A program made the position numbers and the translations under genes. From assembly GCF_900155685.1 (NCBI RefSeq), contig NZ_LT732548.1:1465474-1529473 (forward strand): a stretch of 64,000 nt of DNA. The letters run 5' to 3'. Below the pieces are notes generated by a model, which ran no database searches, had not been told where the DNA came from, and was given only the letters and a program-made list of their open reading frames with translations. The stretch comes from Paenibacillus bouchesdurhonensis (GTDB lineage: Bacteria; Bacillota; Bacilli; Paenibacillales; Paenibacillaceae). Below, in pieces: positions 56,118 to 64,000 of the stretch (position 1 is the first letter of the stretch; each line of letters opens with the position of its first letter).

Positions 56118-56120
56118 GTG

Positions 56121-57671
56121 ATGGGGATGGCTGGCAAGGTATATTTAGTCGGGGCGGGACCCGGTGATGCGAGATTGATTACAGTGAAGGGATTGCAGTG
56201 TCTGGAGAAGGGCGATGTCGTCGTATACGACCGTCTGGCCAACCCTAGCTTGCTGAGGAAGATGAAGCGCGGGGCGGAGAAAATATATGTGGGCAAGCTG
56301 CCGGATCGTCACACGATGAAGCAGGAAGAGATTAATCAGCTGCTTGTGGATTTGGCGCTGACGGGGAAGACCGTTGTCCGCCTCAAGGGCGGAGATCCCA
56401 CGATCTTTGGACGGGTGGGCGAAGAGGCTGAGCTGCTGCGCAAACATGGCATCCCTTATGAAATTGTGCCTGGAATTACGGCGGCGATTTCGGTGCCTGC
56501 ATATGCGGGTATCCCGGTGACTCATCGGGATATGGCTTCCTCCCTTTCTATTATTACCGGGCATGAGAGCCCGGAAAAACTGGACAAGTCCATCAACTGG
56601 GAGAAGGTGACGAATGCTACGGGGACGCTTGTTTTTATGATGGGCGTAGCCAAAATAGGCTATATCAGCAGACAGCTCATTACCTACGGCAGGTCTCCCG
56701 ACACACCGATCGCTCTGGTACGCTGGGGAACGCGGGCGGAGCAGGCAACCTTGACCGGGACGCTGGAGGACATTGAACGCAAAGTGCTGGAGGCCAATTT
56801 TCAGCCCCCGGCTGTCATTGTTGTAGGCGACGTCGTAACGCAGCGCGAGCATTTGAAGTGGGCGGAGTCCCTCCCTTTGTTCGGCAAACGCATACTTGTT
56901 ACTCGCGCCAGGAGCCAAGCCAGCGAGCTTGCCGCGCAAATCGAGGACTTAGGCGGCGAGCCGTATGAATTCCCTGTGATCGATATACAATTGCCTCAGG
57001 ATGAGAAGCGGATTGCCTATACAAATGCGGCATTGAGCCGTCTAGAGGCGTATGATTGGGTGTTCTTCACAAGTGTCAACGGGGTAGAGTATTTCTTTAC
57101 GCACTTGGAAAAACTGGGACAAGACATTCGTTCGCTTCATCGTGCAAGAATCGCCGCGGTTGGCCCGGCAACGAAGGAAGCTTTGCGCTCCCGCGGGATT
57201 GCCGCCGAGGAACTGCCTGGGCAATTCCAGGCCGAGGGCATGTTCGAGGCATATGGCAATGAGATGCTCGCCGGCCAGCAGGTGCTGCTGCCGCGCGGGG
57301 ATCTAGGCCGCAACTTTCTGCCGGAGATGCTGCGGGAGAAGGGAGTAACCGTCACCGATGCGGTCGTTTATGAGAACGTCCCTGCCAGCGAAGACGACGA
57401 TGAGCTGCTGAAGCTCATCGAGGAGGGCGGCATTCATGTCGTGACCTTCACCAGCTCGTCTACCGTAAAAAACCTTGTTGCAGCCTTGAAAGGAATGGGG
57501 CTTGCAGACCCGGTTCAAGCTTTGTCCGGCGCTACGATTGCCTGTATCGGCCCGCTTACCGCGCAAACCGCGAGAGATGTCGGCTTCAAGGTCGATATCA
57601 TGGCTGAGGAGTCCACGATCAACAGCCTCGTCCAATCTCTTTGTGATTGGCGGGCCAGCCAGCGGGATTAA
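56121..57671 (+). CDS. Fusion of uroporphyrinogen-III C-methyltransferase and uroporphyrinogen-III synthase
   Basis: Two enzymes in one chain. Residues 1-250 are a SAM-dependent methyltransferase of the SUMT/CobA type (VYLVGAGPGDARLITVKG, VVRLKGGDPTIFGRVGEE, YEIVPGITAAISVPAYAGIPVTHR), making precorrin-2. Residues about 256-516 are HemD (RILVTRARSQASELAAQIE, VFFTSVNGVEYFF, VVTFTSSSTVKNL). ATG 56121 is six bases after GGGAG; ATG 56127 is an alternative. The fusion links the branch point to both siroheme and heme. The gene corresponds to the hemD position of B. subtilis. Confidence 0.95.
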   Translation: MGMAGKVYLVGAGPGDARLITVKGLQCLEKGDVVVYDRLANPSLLRKMKRGAEKIYVGKLPDRHTMKQEEINQLLVDLALTGKTVVRLKGGDPTIFGRVGEEAELLRKHGIPYEIVPGITAAISVPAYAGIPVTHRDMASSLSIITGHESPEKLDKSINWEKVTNATGTLVFMMGVAKIGYISRQLITYGRSPDTPIALVRWGTRAEQATLTGTLEDIERKVLEANFQPPAVIVVGDVVTQREHLKWAESLPLFGKRILVTRARSQASELAAQIEDLGGEPYEFPVIDIQLPQDEKRIAYTNAALSRLEAYDWVFFTSVNGVEYFFTHLEKLGQDIRSLHRARIAAVGPATKEALRSRGIAAEELPGQFQAEGMFEAYGNEMLAGQQVLLPRGDLGRNFLPEMLREKGVTVTDAVVYENVPASEDDDELLKLIEEGGIHVVTFTSSSTVKNLVAALKGMGLADPVQALSGATIACIGPLTAQTARDVGFKVDIMAEESTINSLVQSLCDWRASQRD

Positions 57672-57787
57672 TTGGCACTAAGGCGGGTTATCATAAATTC
57701 CACTTTTTGCATCTCAGTAAGCGTATCTCTGAAGGGGACAGCGCCTTCTATAGCTGACGTAACTTCATATACAATTAAATGAACTCC

Positions 57788-58100
57788 ACCCACCCAACAG
57801 TAGGCGCGCCTAACGTAGAGCGGGCCCGTCAGGGCGGCAAGCGGCTGGATCGCATGCAGCTGCTCGGGGGCATCTCCCGTTCCAAAGTTGAGCAGCATGT
57901 TTGCCCAGGTTACCCAGGGGCGCCAAAAGTAAGGCGTACCCGAAGGGGGAAAAGTGTGCCAAGCACAGACTAAGCGCATCCCCGTTAGGGGAAAGCGATG
58001 CAGGAGCGCCTCTATCACACCTACGTTACCCCACCTGCGGGAGTCCAGAGGGCGCGGCCCCTGGAGCCCTCCCTTAAGACAAGGGAGGGGTTGGGTGGGT
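57788..58100. mobile_element. Candidate MITE-like structured element inside the heme operon
   Basis: A 313-bp GC-rich stretch is bounded by an 11-bp inverted repeat: ACCCACCCAAC at 57788-57798 and GTTGGGTGGGT at 58090-58100. Inside are several hairpins: CCCTCCCTT / AAGGGAGGG (58067-58089), GCATC-CCCC / GGGGATGC-like pairs near 57977-58004, and AAGGGGG-type stems. No target duplication was found. A minus-strand frame of 116 codons covers most of it but has no ribosome binding site, so a protein is doubtful. It fills most of the 458-base gap before hemB. Confidence 0.45.
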
Positions 58101-58129
58101 CGGGATCAATCGAAAGGATGAGCAGCACC

Positions 58130-59134
58130 ATGACATTTCCAATTGTAAGACATCGCCGTTTGCGGCAATCGGCTGCGATTCGCGGCATGGTTCGCGAAAC
58201 GGTAATCACGGTCGACGACTTCGTGCAACCGATATTCGTTGCCTACGGCAGCGGCGTGAAGAACGAAATATCATCTATGCCGGGCGTGTATCATTTTTCA
58301 TTGGATCGATTGCAGGAGGAAGTGAAGGAAATTGTCGATCTTGGCATTCCTGCAGTCCTTCTTTTTGGCATACCAGAGCAAAAGGACAGCGTAGGAACGT
58401 CGGCATTTGTGGAGAATGGCATCGTTCAAGAGGCAACTCGATTGATTAAATCATGGTATCCCGATTTGCTGGTCATTGCCGATACATGCTTATGCGAGTT
58501 TACGGATCACGGTCATTGCGGCATGGTTCATACCTTTGAACGGGACGGGCATGTTTGCGGCGATGTACTGAATGACGAATCCCTGGAGCTGTTAGTCAAG
58601 ACTGCCGTATCGCAGGCTCAAGCGGGCGCGGACATTATCGCTCCATCGAACATGATGGACGGATTCGTACAAGCCATTCGTTCCGGATTGGATGAAGCGG
58701 GCTTCACCCACGTGCCGATCATGTCGTATTCCGTGAAATACGCCTCCGCATTCTATGGCCCATTCCGGGAAGCTGCGGACTCGGCGCCGCAATTCGGCGA
58801 CCGCAAGACATATCAGATGGACCCGGCAAATGTGCGCGAGGCGCTGCGCGAAGCGGAGACGGATGTACTCGAAGGTGCGGACATGCTCATGGTGAAGCCG
58901 GCACTCGCTTACATGGATGTCATTCGGATGCTTCGGGATCAGTTTGACCAGCCGATTGTCGCCTACAATGTAAGCGGCGAATATTCGATGGTCAAGGCTG
59001 CTGCCCGTCAAGGCTGGATTAGCGAGCGGGCTATTGTCAGCGAAATGCTGCTGGGGATGAAGCGGGCCGGTGCTGACATTATTATTACGTACTTTGCCAA
59101 AGACATGGCCAGTTGGTTGCGCGAAGGGAAGTAG
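58130..59134 (+). CDS. hemB: Delta-aminolevulinic acid dehydratase (porphobilinogen synthase)
   Basis: Condenses two 5-aminolevulinates. The active-site lysines lie in [14 protein letters not shown] (near 201) and [10 protein letters not shown] (near 254); the zinc cysteines in [18 protein letters not shown] 58130 is preceded by GAAAGGATGAG; an in-frame ATG at 58118 touches that site. A longer reading frame upstream runs through the structured element and is not expected to be used. 334 residues. Confidence 0.94.
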   Translation: MTFPIVRHRRLRQSAAIRGMVRETVITVDDFVQPIFVAYGSGVKNEISSMPGVYHFSLDRLQEEVKEIVDLGIPAVLLFGIPEQKDSVGTSAFVENGIVQEATRLIKSWYPDLLVIADTCLCEFTDHGHCGMVHTFERDGHVCGDVLNDESLELLVKTAVSQAQAGADIIAPSNMMDGFVQAIRSGLDEAGFTHVPIMSYSVKYASAFYGPFREAADSAPQFGDRKTYQMDPANVREALREAETDVLEGADMLMVKPALAYMDVIRMLRDQFDQPIVAYNVSGEYSMVKAAARQGWISERAIVSEMLLGMKRAGADIIITYFAKDMASWLREGK

Positions 59135-59206
59135 AGCGCCCTTATAAATAGCTGAATAATCTAACGCAGATCACAGATCAATGATGAAGCAGGGAGTGTG
59201 ACGTCA

Positions 59207-60508
59207 ATGAGTACAACTATAGGACGCAATGGGGAAGAATTATCTCATCAAGCTTTTGAAGAAGCGAAAAAGGTGCTGCCTGGCGGAGTGAACAGTCCGG
59301 TGCGCGCGTTCAAATCCGTTGGGCTTACGCCGATCTATATGGATCGCGGGGTTGGCTCGCATATTTACGATATCGATGGAAATAGCTATATCGATTATGT
59401 GGGTTCATGGGGCCCGTTAATTATGGGGCATGCGCATCCTGAGGTCGTAAACGCTCTGCAGGAGACGGCCGCAAAAGGGACGAGCTTTGGGGCGCCTACT
59501 CTGCTGGAGACGCAAATGGCGCAGCTTGTTGTCGAGCGCGTGCCATCGATCGAGATCGTCCGAATGGTCAATTCCGGTACGGAAGCAACGATGAGTGCGA
59601 TACGGCTGGCTCGCGGGTACACGGGACGCAACAAAATCATGAAATTTGAAGGCTCCTACCATGGCCATGCCGATAGCCTGCTGATTAAAGCTGGCTCTGG
59701 CGTAGCTACTCTTGGTCTTCCGGACAGTCCGGGCGTGCCTGAAGGCGTAGCATCGAATACGATTACCGTCCCTTATAACGATTTGGAATCCGTTCAGTTG
59801 GCCTTTGAACGCTTCGGAGAAGAGATCGCAGGCGTAATTGTAGAGCCGATCGCAGGGAATATGGGCGTCGTTCCGCCGCAGCCTGGATTTCTGGAAGGCT
59901 TGCGCCGCATTACGACAGAATATGGAAGTCTGCTTATTTTTGATGAAGTCATGACCGGTTTCCGTGTCCATCTGCACTCTGCGCAAGGATTGTACGGAGT
60001 GACGCCGGATTTAACCTGTCTGGGTAAAGTGATCGGCGGGGGGCTGCCGGTTGGCGCCTATGGCGGCAAACGTGAAATTATGGAACAAATTGCACCGTCC
60101 GGGCCAATCTATCAGGCCGGAACGCTGAGCGGCAATCCATTGGCTATGATTGCTGGGTTCACTACGTTGTCATTGCTGACACCGGAGGTCTATGAGCGGC
60201 TAGAGCTATTGTCAGCCAAGCTTCAGGCGGGTCTTGAAGCCAATGCGAAGGAAGCGGGGATTCCGAGCGTAATTAACCGTGTAGGTTCTATGGTTTGCCC
60301 ATTCTTTACGGATGAGCAGGTCGTTAACTATGATACGGCTAAGAGCAGCGACTTGGATTTGTTCCGCCGTTATTTTGCGGCAATGGTGCAAGAGGGAATC
60401 AACATCGCCCCATCTCAGTTCGAGGGCATGTTTGTCTCTGGCGTTCATAGCGAGGAGGACATCGGCTCCACGATCGAGGCGCATCGTCGTGCGCTGCAGA
60501 AGCTGTGA
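59207..60508 (+). CDS. hemL: Glutamate-1-semialdehyde 2,1-aminomutase
   Basis: PLP enzyme forming 5-aminolevulinate. Family blocks: [61 protein letters not shown], and the PLP Lys in [17 protein letters not shown] near 274. ATG 59207 follows AGGGAG; a GTG at 59198 is close to that site. 433 residues. Its stop overlaps the next gene. Confidence 0.96.
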   Translation: MSTTIGRNGEELSHQAFEEAKKVLPGGVNSPVRAFKSVGLTPIYMDRGVGSHIYDIDGNSYIDYVGSWGPLIMGHAHPEVVNALQETAAKGTSFGAPTLLETQMAQLVVERVPSIEIVRMVNSGTEATMSAIRLARGYTGRNKIMKFEGSYHGHADSLLIKAGSGVATLGLPDSPGVPEGVASNTITVPYNDLESVQLAFERFGEEIAGVIVEPIAGNMGVVPPQPGFLEGLRRITTEYGSLLIFDEVMTGFRVHLHSAQGLYGVTPDLTCLGKVIGGGLPVGAYGGKREIMEQIAPSGPIYQAGTLSGNPLAMIAGFTTLSLLTPEVYERLELLSAKLQAGLEANAKEAGIPSVINRVGSMVCPFFTDEQVVNYDTAKSSDLDLFRRYFAAMVQEGINIAPSQFEGMFVSGVHSEEDIGSTIEAHRRALQKL

Positions 60509-61413
60509 GTTCTCAGCTTATGGGGCAAAGACGGGGAGAATGGCTGGAGCTGATGCCCGGCAAGCTGTCTTCGCCGGAAGGCGGCGACCGCTTTAACGCT
60601 GCTTTAGCTTGGCTGGAAGGCGTATTAGGCCTTCCCCCCAAGCTGCAGCGCACGCTTGAAGCTGAGCAGGGCATCAAGCTGGCGGGGGATCGCCTGCGTT
60701 TGCGGCTTTTCCCGCCGAGGATTTCGCAGTATGAGCCAATGCAGCCAAAGCATCCGTTAAAGATATTGTTCGAGGATGATTTTTGCCTCGTCGTACATAA
60801 GCCGGCAGGAGTCAAGGTGCATCCGGATGGTCAAAGCCATCAGCCTACTTTGGCTAATATGGTGGCAGCAATCTATTCGGAACGCGGGGAGCAGATTGCT
60901 CCTCAGCATATTCATAGGCTCGACGAATTCACGTCTGGCCCGGTGCTCTATGCCAAGAATGTTTATTCCCAGCTTAAGCTGGATGCAGCGATGGGGCGCA
61001 AAGAAATCGGCAGAGTCTACGTTGCCTTTGTTCAGGGGTTGGTAAGTCCTTCGCTACGTATGATTGATGCACCAATTGGCAAGGATCGTCATCATAAATC
61101 ACGACGGCGCGTATCCCCGTCGGGCCAACGAGCAGTAACTCATGTGGAGCTGATAGAGGCCTATACAGATGCTAGTCTCGTTCGTCTGACGCTGGAGACT
61201 GGACGTACTCATCAGATTCGCGTTCACATGAGTCATGCGGGCCATCCACTCATCGGAGACGCTTTATACGGAGGGAGCACGAAGCACCTGTCCTATCAAG
61301 CGCTTCATGGCGAGAGCCTGAGCTTCGCGCATCCGCTGACAGGGGAGAATCTGTCTGTGTCAGATCCTTGGCCTTTAGGCTGGAGTACGCTGCAAAAGCA
61401 GCTGCAAAGCTAA
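60505..61413 (+). CDS. RluA-family RNA pseudouridine synthase
   Basis: Pseudouridine synthase with the catalytic Asp in HRLDEFTSG near residue 140 and the blocks [12 protein letters not shown] and [27 protein letters not shown]. An N-terminal S4-like region is degenerate. The GTG at 60505 overlaps the hemL stop (GTGA); ATG 60520 is an alternative. There is no strong ribosome binding site, which fits coupled translation. RluD- or RluA-type substrate specificity cannot be told apart. Confidence 0.9.
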   Translation: MSSQLMGQRRGEWLELMPGKLSSPEGGDRFNAALAWLEGVLGLPPKLQRTLEAEQGIKLAGDRLRLRLFPPRISQYEPMQPKHPLKILFEDDFCLVVHKPAGVKVHPDGQSHQPTLANMVAAIYSERGEQIAPQHIHRLDEFTSGPVLYAKNVYSQLKLDAAMGRKEIGRVYVAFVQGLVSPSLRMIDAPIGKDRHHKSRRRVSPSGQRAVTHVELIEAYTDASLVRLTLETGRTHQIRVHMSHAGHPLIGDALYGGSTKHLSYQALHGESLSFAHPLTGENLSVSDPWPLGWSTLQKQLQS

Positions 61414-61583
61414 CTTCTAGTAAAATAGATTATGTACGGGATGCCTGATGAAGACAGATTGATCGGTAAAAAGCAGGCATGCACTCCTTTTTTAAGCATA
61501 TAGATAAAACGAGCGATGATTTGGGCCATTCAATAATATGGGATGCGAATCATGTTTGGAAATGCTGAAAGGAGGTATCATTC

Positions 61584-62945
61584 TTGGCTGATCAATCCTA
61601 TGGTCTGAGGTTTGATATTTATGAACGAGTTCATTTATCGGAAGATGTAGTTGGAATTGAAGAATTGGAGGAAATAGAGCTCTTTCCTAAAATCCAGGTC
61701 ATCCCGGGCGAGGAGTATGCCGCGCTTCGTGGTCATTTGCTGCTGTCTGGGCTTTACCGGGGACAGGGGGAGAGCTGCAAGCTGGAGCACTGGATTCCGG
61801 TCGAAATTACAATTCCTCTTAGCCGGGTAAACAAGCTGGAAGAGATCGCAGTTGAAATTGAGAATTTTGACGTAGATCTGCTAAGTGCTCGCAGCTTGAA
61901 TATTACCGGAGTTTTGTCGTTGCAAGGCATTGAGACGACGACATTGACGGGAAGCGGAGAATGGAAAGACAGCGAATTCATTGCAGCGCATGAATCAGGG
62001 CAGAATAATCAGGGCGAGGCTGATTTTGCAGAGGATTTGCCTGCGAGAGCATGGACGGAAGAGGCAGATGCAGAGGAGCAGGGGGATGAGCACGTACGGT
62101 CGCTAGAATCTTCACTATCGGAATTCAGTGAGGAAAGTACTCCTGAATGGGATAATTCATTCAAATCTGCAGATCTGTCGGAACTCCCGGAGGCTGCACA
62201 TCAGAACGTTATTTCCTGGACGGAGGATTCGCCGCTTTCCGCCTCCACGCTTTGGACGGACAAGGAGCCTATTATAGCTAAGACTGCGGACGATGAGCGG
62301 GATGGAGAGCAGTATAACTTAGGAAATAATGCCTGGTTCAAGGAAGAATATGCTGAGCGCAGATACGCAGAAGCCGCATCTGGACAGGACGACAATGCCG
62401 TAGGGGTCGTACAGGCTGTTCCAAGAGAATTGGATTCTTCAGAGCTGCAGGAGCCTGAGTTGACATCGGAAGCCGCTTCCTCTGCTGCCCCTATCGAAGC
62501 GGAGACGGTGGAGGAATTTGTTCAGGAAGAGGCAGATTCAGAGATTCGCCCCCAGCCTGAGGAGAAAAAAGAACTTAAAATAGCCTTGAACAGTAAAAAG
62601 AGCGATGACGCGGCGCTAGGAGATGACATTGGCATAAGCAAACTGTTATCTGTCCCCCGCCCGAACAGAGACCCCGTGAGCTTGCTGGAGCAGGAAGAAG
62701 GAAATGAGAAGCCGGCGGCAGAAGGCCAGGGCGATGAGGATGAAGAGGTTCGTTGGAAAAACCTTTTTATCGGTAACTCGGAGGATCAGTCCCCGTTTCG
62801 AAAAATCCGGCTTGTCATCGTTCAGCGCGAAGAGACTTTGGATGAAATTGCGGAGCGTTACAATCTCAGCACCCGGGAGTTGCAGCTCTACAACCGGCTA
62901 GCCGAGCACAGTTTAACAGAAGGCCAAGTGTTATATATCCCATAA
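61584..62945 (+). CDS. SpoVID-like spore coat assembly protein with LysM domain
   Basis: 453 residues: an N-terminal domain of about 130 residues (SYGLRFDIYERVHLSEDVVGIEE, resembling SpoVID), a long acidic low-complexity middle rich in Glu, Ala and Ser, and a C-terminal LysM domain (IVQREETLDEIAERYNLSTRELQLYNRL). The start is TTG at 61584, nine bases after AAAGGAGG. B. subtilis spoVID also follows hemL, so synteny supports it. It probably directs coat proteins to the spore surface. It is shorter than SpoVID of B. subtilis (575 residues). Confidence 0.85.
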   Translation: MADQSYGLRFDIYERVHLSEDVVGIEELEEIELFPKIQVIPGEEYAALRGHLLLSGLYRGQGESCKLEHWIPVEITIPLSRVNKLEEIAVEIENFDVDLLSARSLNITGVLSLQGIETTTLTGSGEWKDSEFIAAHESGQNNQGEADFAEDLPARAWTEEADAEEQGDEHVRSLESSLSEFSEESTPEWDNSFKSADLSELPEAAHQNVISWTEDSPLSASTLWTDKEPIIAKTADDERDGEQYNLGNNAWFKEEYAERRYAEAASGQDDNAVGVVQAVPRELDSSELQEPELTSEAASSAAPIEAETVEEFVQEEADSEIRPQPEEKKELKIALNSKKSDDAALGDDIGISKLLSVPRPNRDPVSLLEQEEGNEKPAAEGQGDEDEEVRWKNLFIGNSEDQSPFRKIRLVIVQREETLDEIAERYNLSTRELQLYNRLAEHSLTEGQVLYIP

Positions 62946-62988
62946 AGAGCTGCCTCGGGTTTATATAAATTTATACTAAATCTATTAG

Positions 62989-63014
62989 ACTGCGCGAATT
63001 ACGCGCAGTTTTTT
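62989..63014 (+). terminator. Terminator of the spoVID-like gene
   Basis: ACTGCGCG / CGCGCAGT with loop AATTA, followed by TTTTTTG. Confidence 0.9.
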
Positions 63015-63380
63015 GATGTGAATTTTAGGCTTGATTAAAATAAAATGGAGAATATCCTTGTATTATTTTTACTATTTATGGTATATTTGTGTCTAGATGG
63101 TGAACAGTGTGTTTTTTGGCAATTGTTTGTCGTCTGTAATCTCTTTTTAATGTCGTTTCGTCGGATCATCCGCCCGCGTAAATGACAAAATACTTAACGG
63201 AAGGAGTGGAAAGCGAAGCTGTTTTCTAGTTTGAAGTTAATTTTAGGATGAGTTAAGAAAGGAGAGTAGGGTACGACGGATCAAATAGCATAAATTTCGA
63301 AAGGCTACATTTTGAGAGCGCATACATTTCCCAGGCGAATGGCTATAATCTATGAAAATTTATTATAGGAGCTGAAAGAA
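63015..63380. other. Intergenic region before the GH6 gene
   Basis: About 370 bases, AT-rich, no gene recognised. It presumably contains the promoter of the cellulase gene, but no site is clear enough to name. Confidence 0.5.
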
Positions 63381-64000
63381 ATGGTAAAACACTTGCCCAA
63401 ACGAACTGCAATGTTAGCATTAATCTCGGCATTGGTTATCACGATGTTCTCACCTTTTGGGAGTCAGAAGATTCAAGCGGCGGAGCCTCATGTAGACAAT
63501 CCGTACGTTGGCGCGACAAAATATATCAACCCAGACTATGCTACTTTGATTGATTCATCTATTGCTCAAGTAAGCGACGCTACGTTGAAAGCAAGAATGG
63601 AGACCGTCAAATCCTACAACACTTACGTTTGGCTCGATCGCATCGCAGCGATTTATGGCGGAGAGAACAATGGCAATCGCCGCAGTCTGGAGGGACATCT
63701 GGATGCTGCCCTAGCCCAGAAGCAAGGCAACACACCGATCGTTGCCGAGTTCGTCATCTATGATCTGCCCGGCCGCGATTGTCATGCTCTTGCATCCAAC
63801 GGAGAGCTGCCCTTGACGCAAGCAGGCCTGCAAACGTATAAAACGGATTATATCGATGTAATTGCTGATATATTCTCTAATCCTAAATATCAAGATATTC
63901 GGATCGTTACGGTTGTTGAACCGGACAGCCTTCCGAACCTGGTTACTAACCTTAGCACCCCAGCATGCGCGGCAGCTAACACTAGCGGCATTTATGTTGA
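63381..64000 (+). CDS. Secreted glycoside hydrolase family 6 cellulase (3' end outside window)
   Basis: The first 206 codons are visible and run off the window edge. The signal peptide is about residues 1-34 (KHLPKRTAMLALISALVITM, then QAA). The mature part follows the GH6 pattern: NPYVGATKYINPDY, NTYVWLDRIAAI, EFVIYDLPGRDCHALASNGE (Asp133 in GRDC is the probable general acid), DIRIVTVVEPDSLPNLVTN. Cleavage of beta-1,4-glucan, as cellobiohydrolase or endoglucanase, is expected; the domains after the catalytic part cannot be seen. ATG 63381 follows AGGAGCTG. Confidence 0.9.
   Translation, partial: MVKHLPKRTAMLALISALVITMFSPFGSQKIQAAEPHVDNPYVGATKYINPDYATLIDSSIAQVSDATLKARMETVKSYNTYVWLDRIAAIYGGENNGNRRSLEGHLDAALAQKQGNTPIVAEFVIYDLPGRDCHALASNGELPLTQAGLQTYKTDYIDVIADIFSNPKYQDIRIVTVVEPDSLPNLVTNLSTPACAAANTSGIYV

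Noticed and set aside
57668..58018. Minus-strand frame of 116 codons across the heme-operon element
   Set aside because: GTG start without ribosome binding site, opposite to the operon, and the frame runs through hairpins and inverted repeats. More likely a by-product of GC-rich structured DNA, though not excluded.

Overview
The window looks like a chromosomal segment of a spore-forming Bacillales bacterium, most probably Paenibacillus or a close relative. The evidence is the ydcC-alr-ndoAI-ndoA block, the ysoA-tig-clp-lon-engB-hem-spoVID block in Bacillus-like order, LplABC/YesMN-type sugar import modules, a T-box-controlled argS, purine-rich ribosome binding sites and several GTG or TTG starts. 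No rRNA, prophage, intact insertion sequence or CRISPR array was seen. Two tRNA genes are present, both tRNA-Arg(UCU).

Layout. 1-6.1 kb: a carbohydrate ABC importer (permease, lipoprotein) with its YesN/YesM two-component system. 6.1-9.3 kb: aspartate ammonia-lyase and an Eis-like acetyltransferase on the minus strand. 9.3-12.7 kb: an OmpR-type two-component system and a bacitracin/lantibiotic-type ABC exporter in one minus-strand run. 12.8-17.7 kb: an MFS transporter, a small basic protein, a chemoreceptor, a SARP-type response regulator and a coiled-coil protein. 17.9-21.4 kb: a lipoprotein, alr and the MazEF (EndoAI/EndoA) toxin-antitoxin pair. 21.5-27.9 kb: a DUF4190-type membrane protein, tex, two small unknown genes, tRNA-Arg, and argS with its T-box. 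28.3-35.3 kb: a LacI-family repressor with two palindromic operators, a second sugar ABC importer and an 811-residue cytoplasmic protein of unknown function. 35.4-39.3 kb: PilZ, PadR with a HAAS-type glycine-repeat protein, glutathione peroxidase, a redoxin, a membrane protein and the second tRNA-Arg. 39.5-51.8 kb: ysoA-like, tig, clpP, clpX, ispG, lonB, lon, engB and an unknown gene. 52.1-62.9 kb: speD, then hemA, sirC-like, hemC, cobA-hemD fusion, hemB, hemL, an RluA-family gene and a spoVID-like gene. 63.4 kb to the edge: the 5' part of a secreted GH6 cellulase gene.

How the genes work together. The two sugar importers carry no ATPase, so they probably share one encoded elsewhere. The heme block supplies both heme and siroheme. 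The clp/lon block is a protein quality-control cluster that also carries one isoprenoid gene.

Most unusual. Both tRNA-Arg(UCU) genes are followed by a GC-rich structured unit of about 99 nt. Beyond it the 3' end of the tRNA and its terminator are repeated exactly, and the repeats are locus-specific. A second structured GC-rich element of 313 bp with 11-bp terminal inverted repeats sits inside the heme operon. Candidate RNA leaders are visible before speD, tig and a small basic protein gene. The ysoA-like gene appears to start at ATC.
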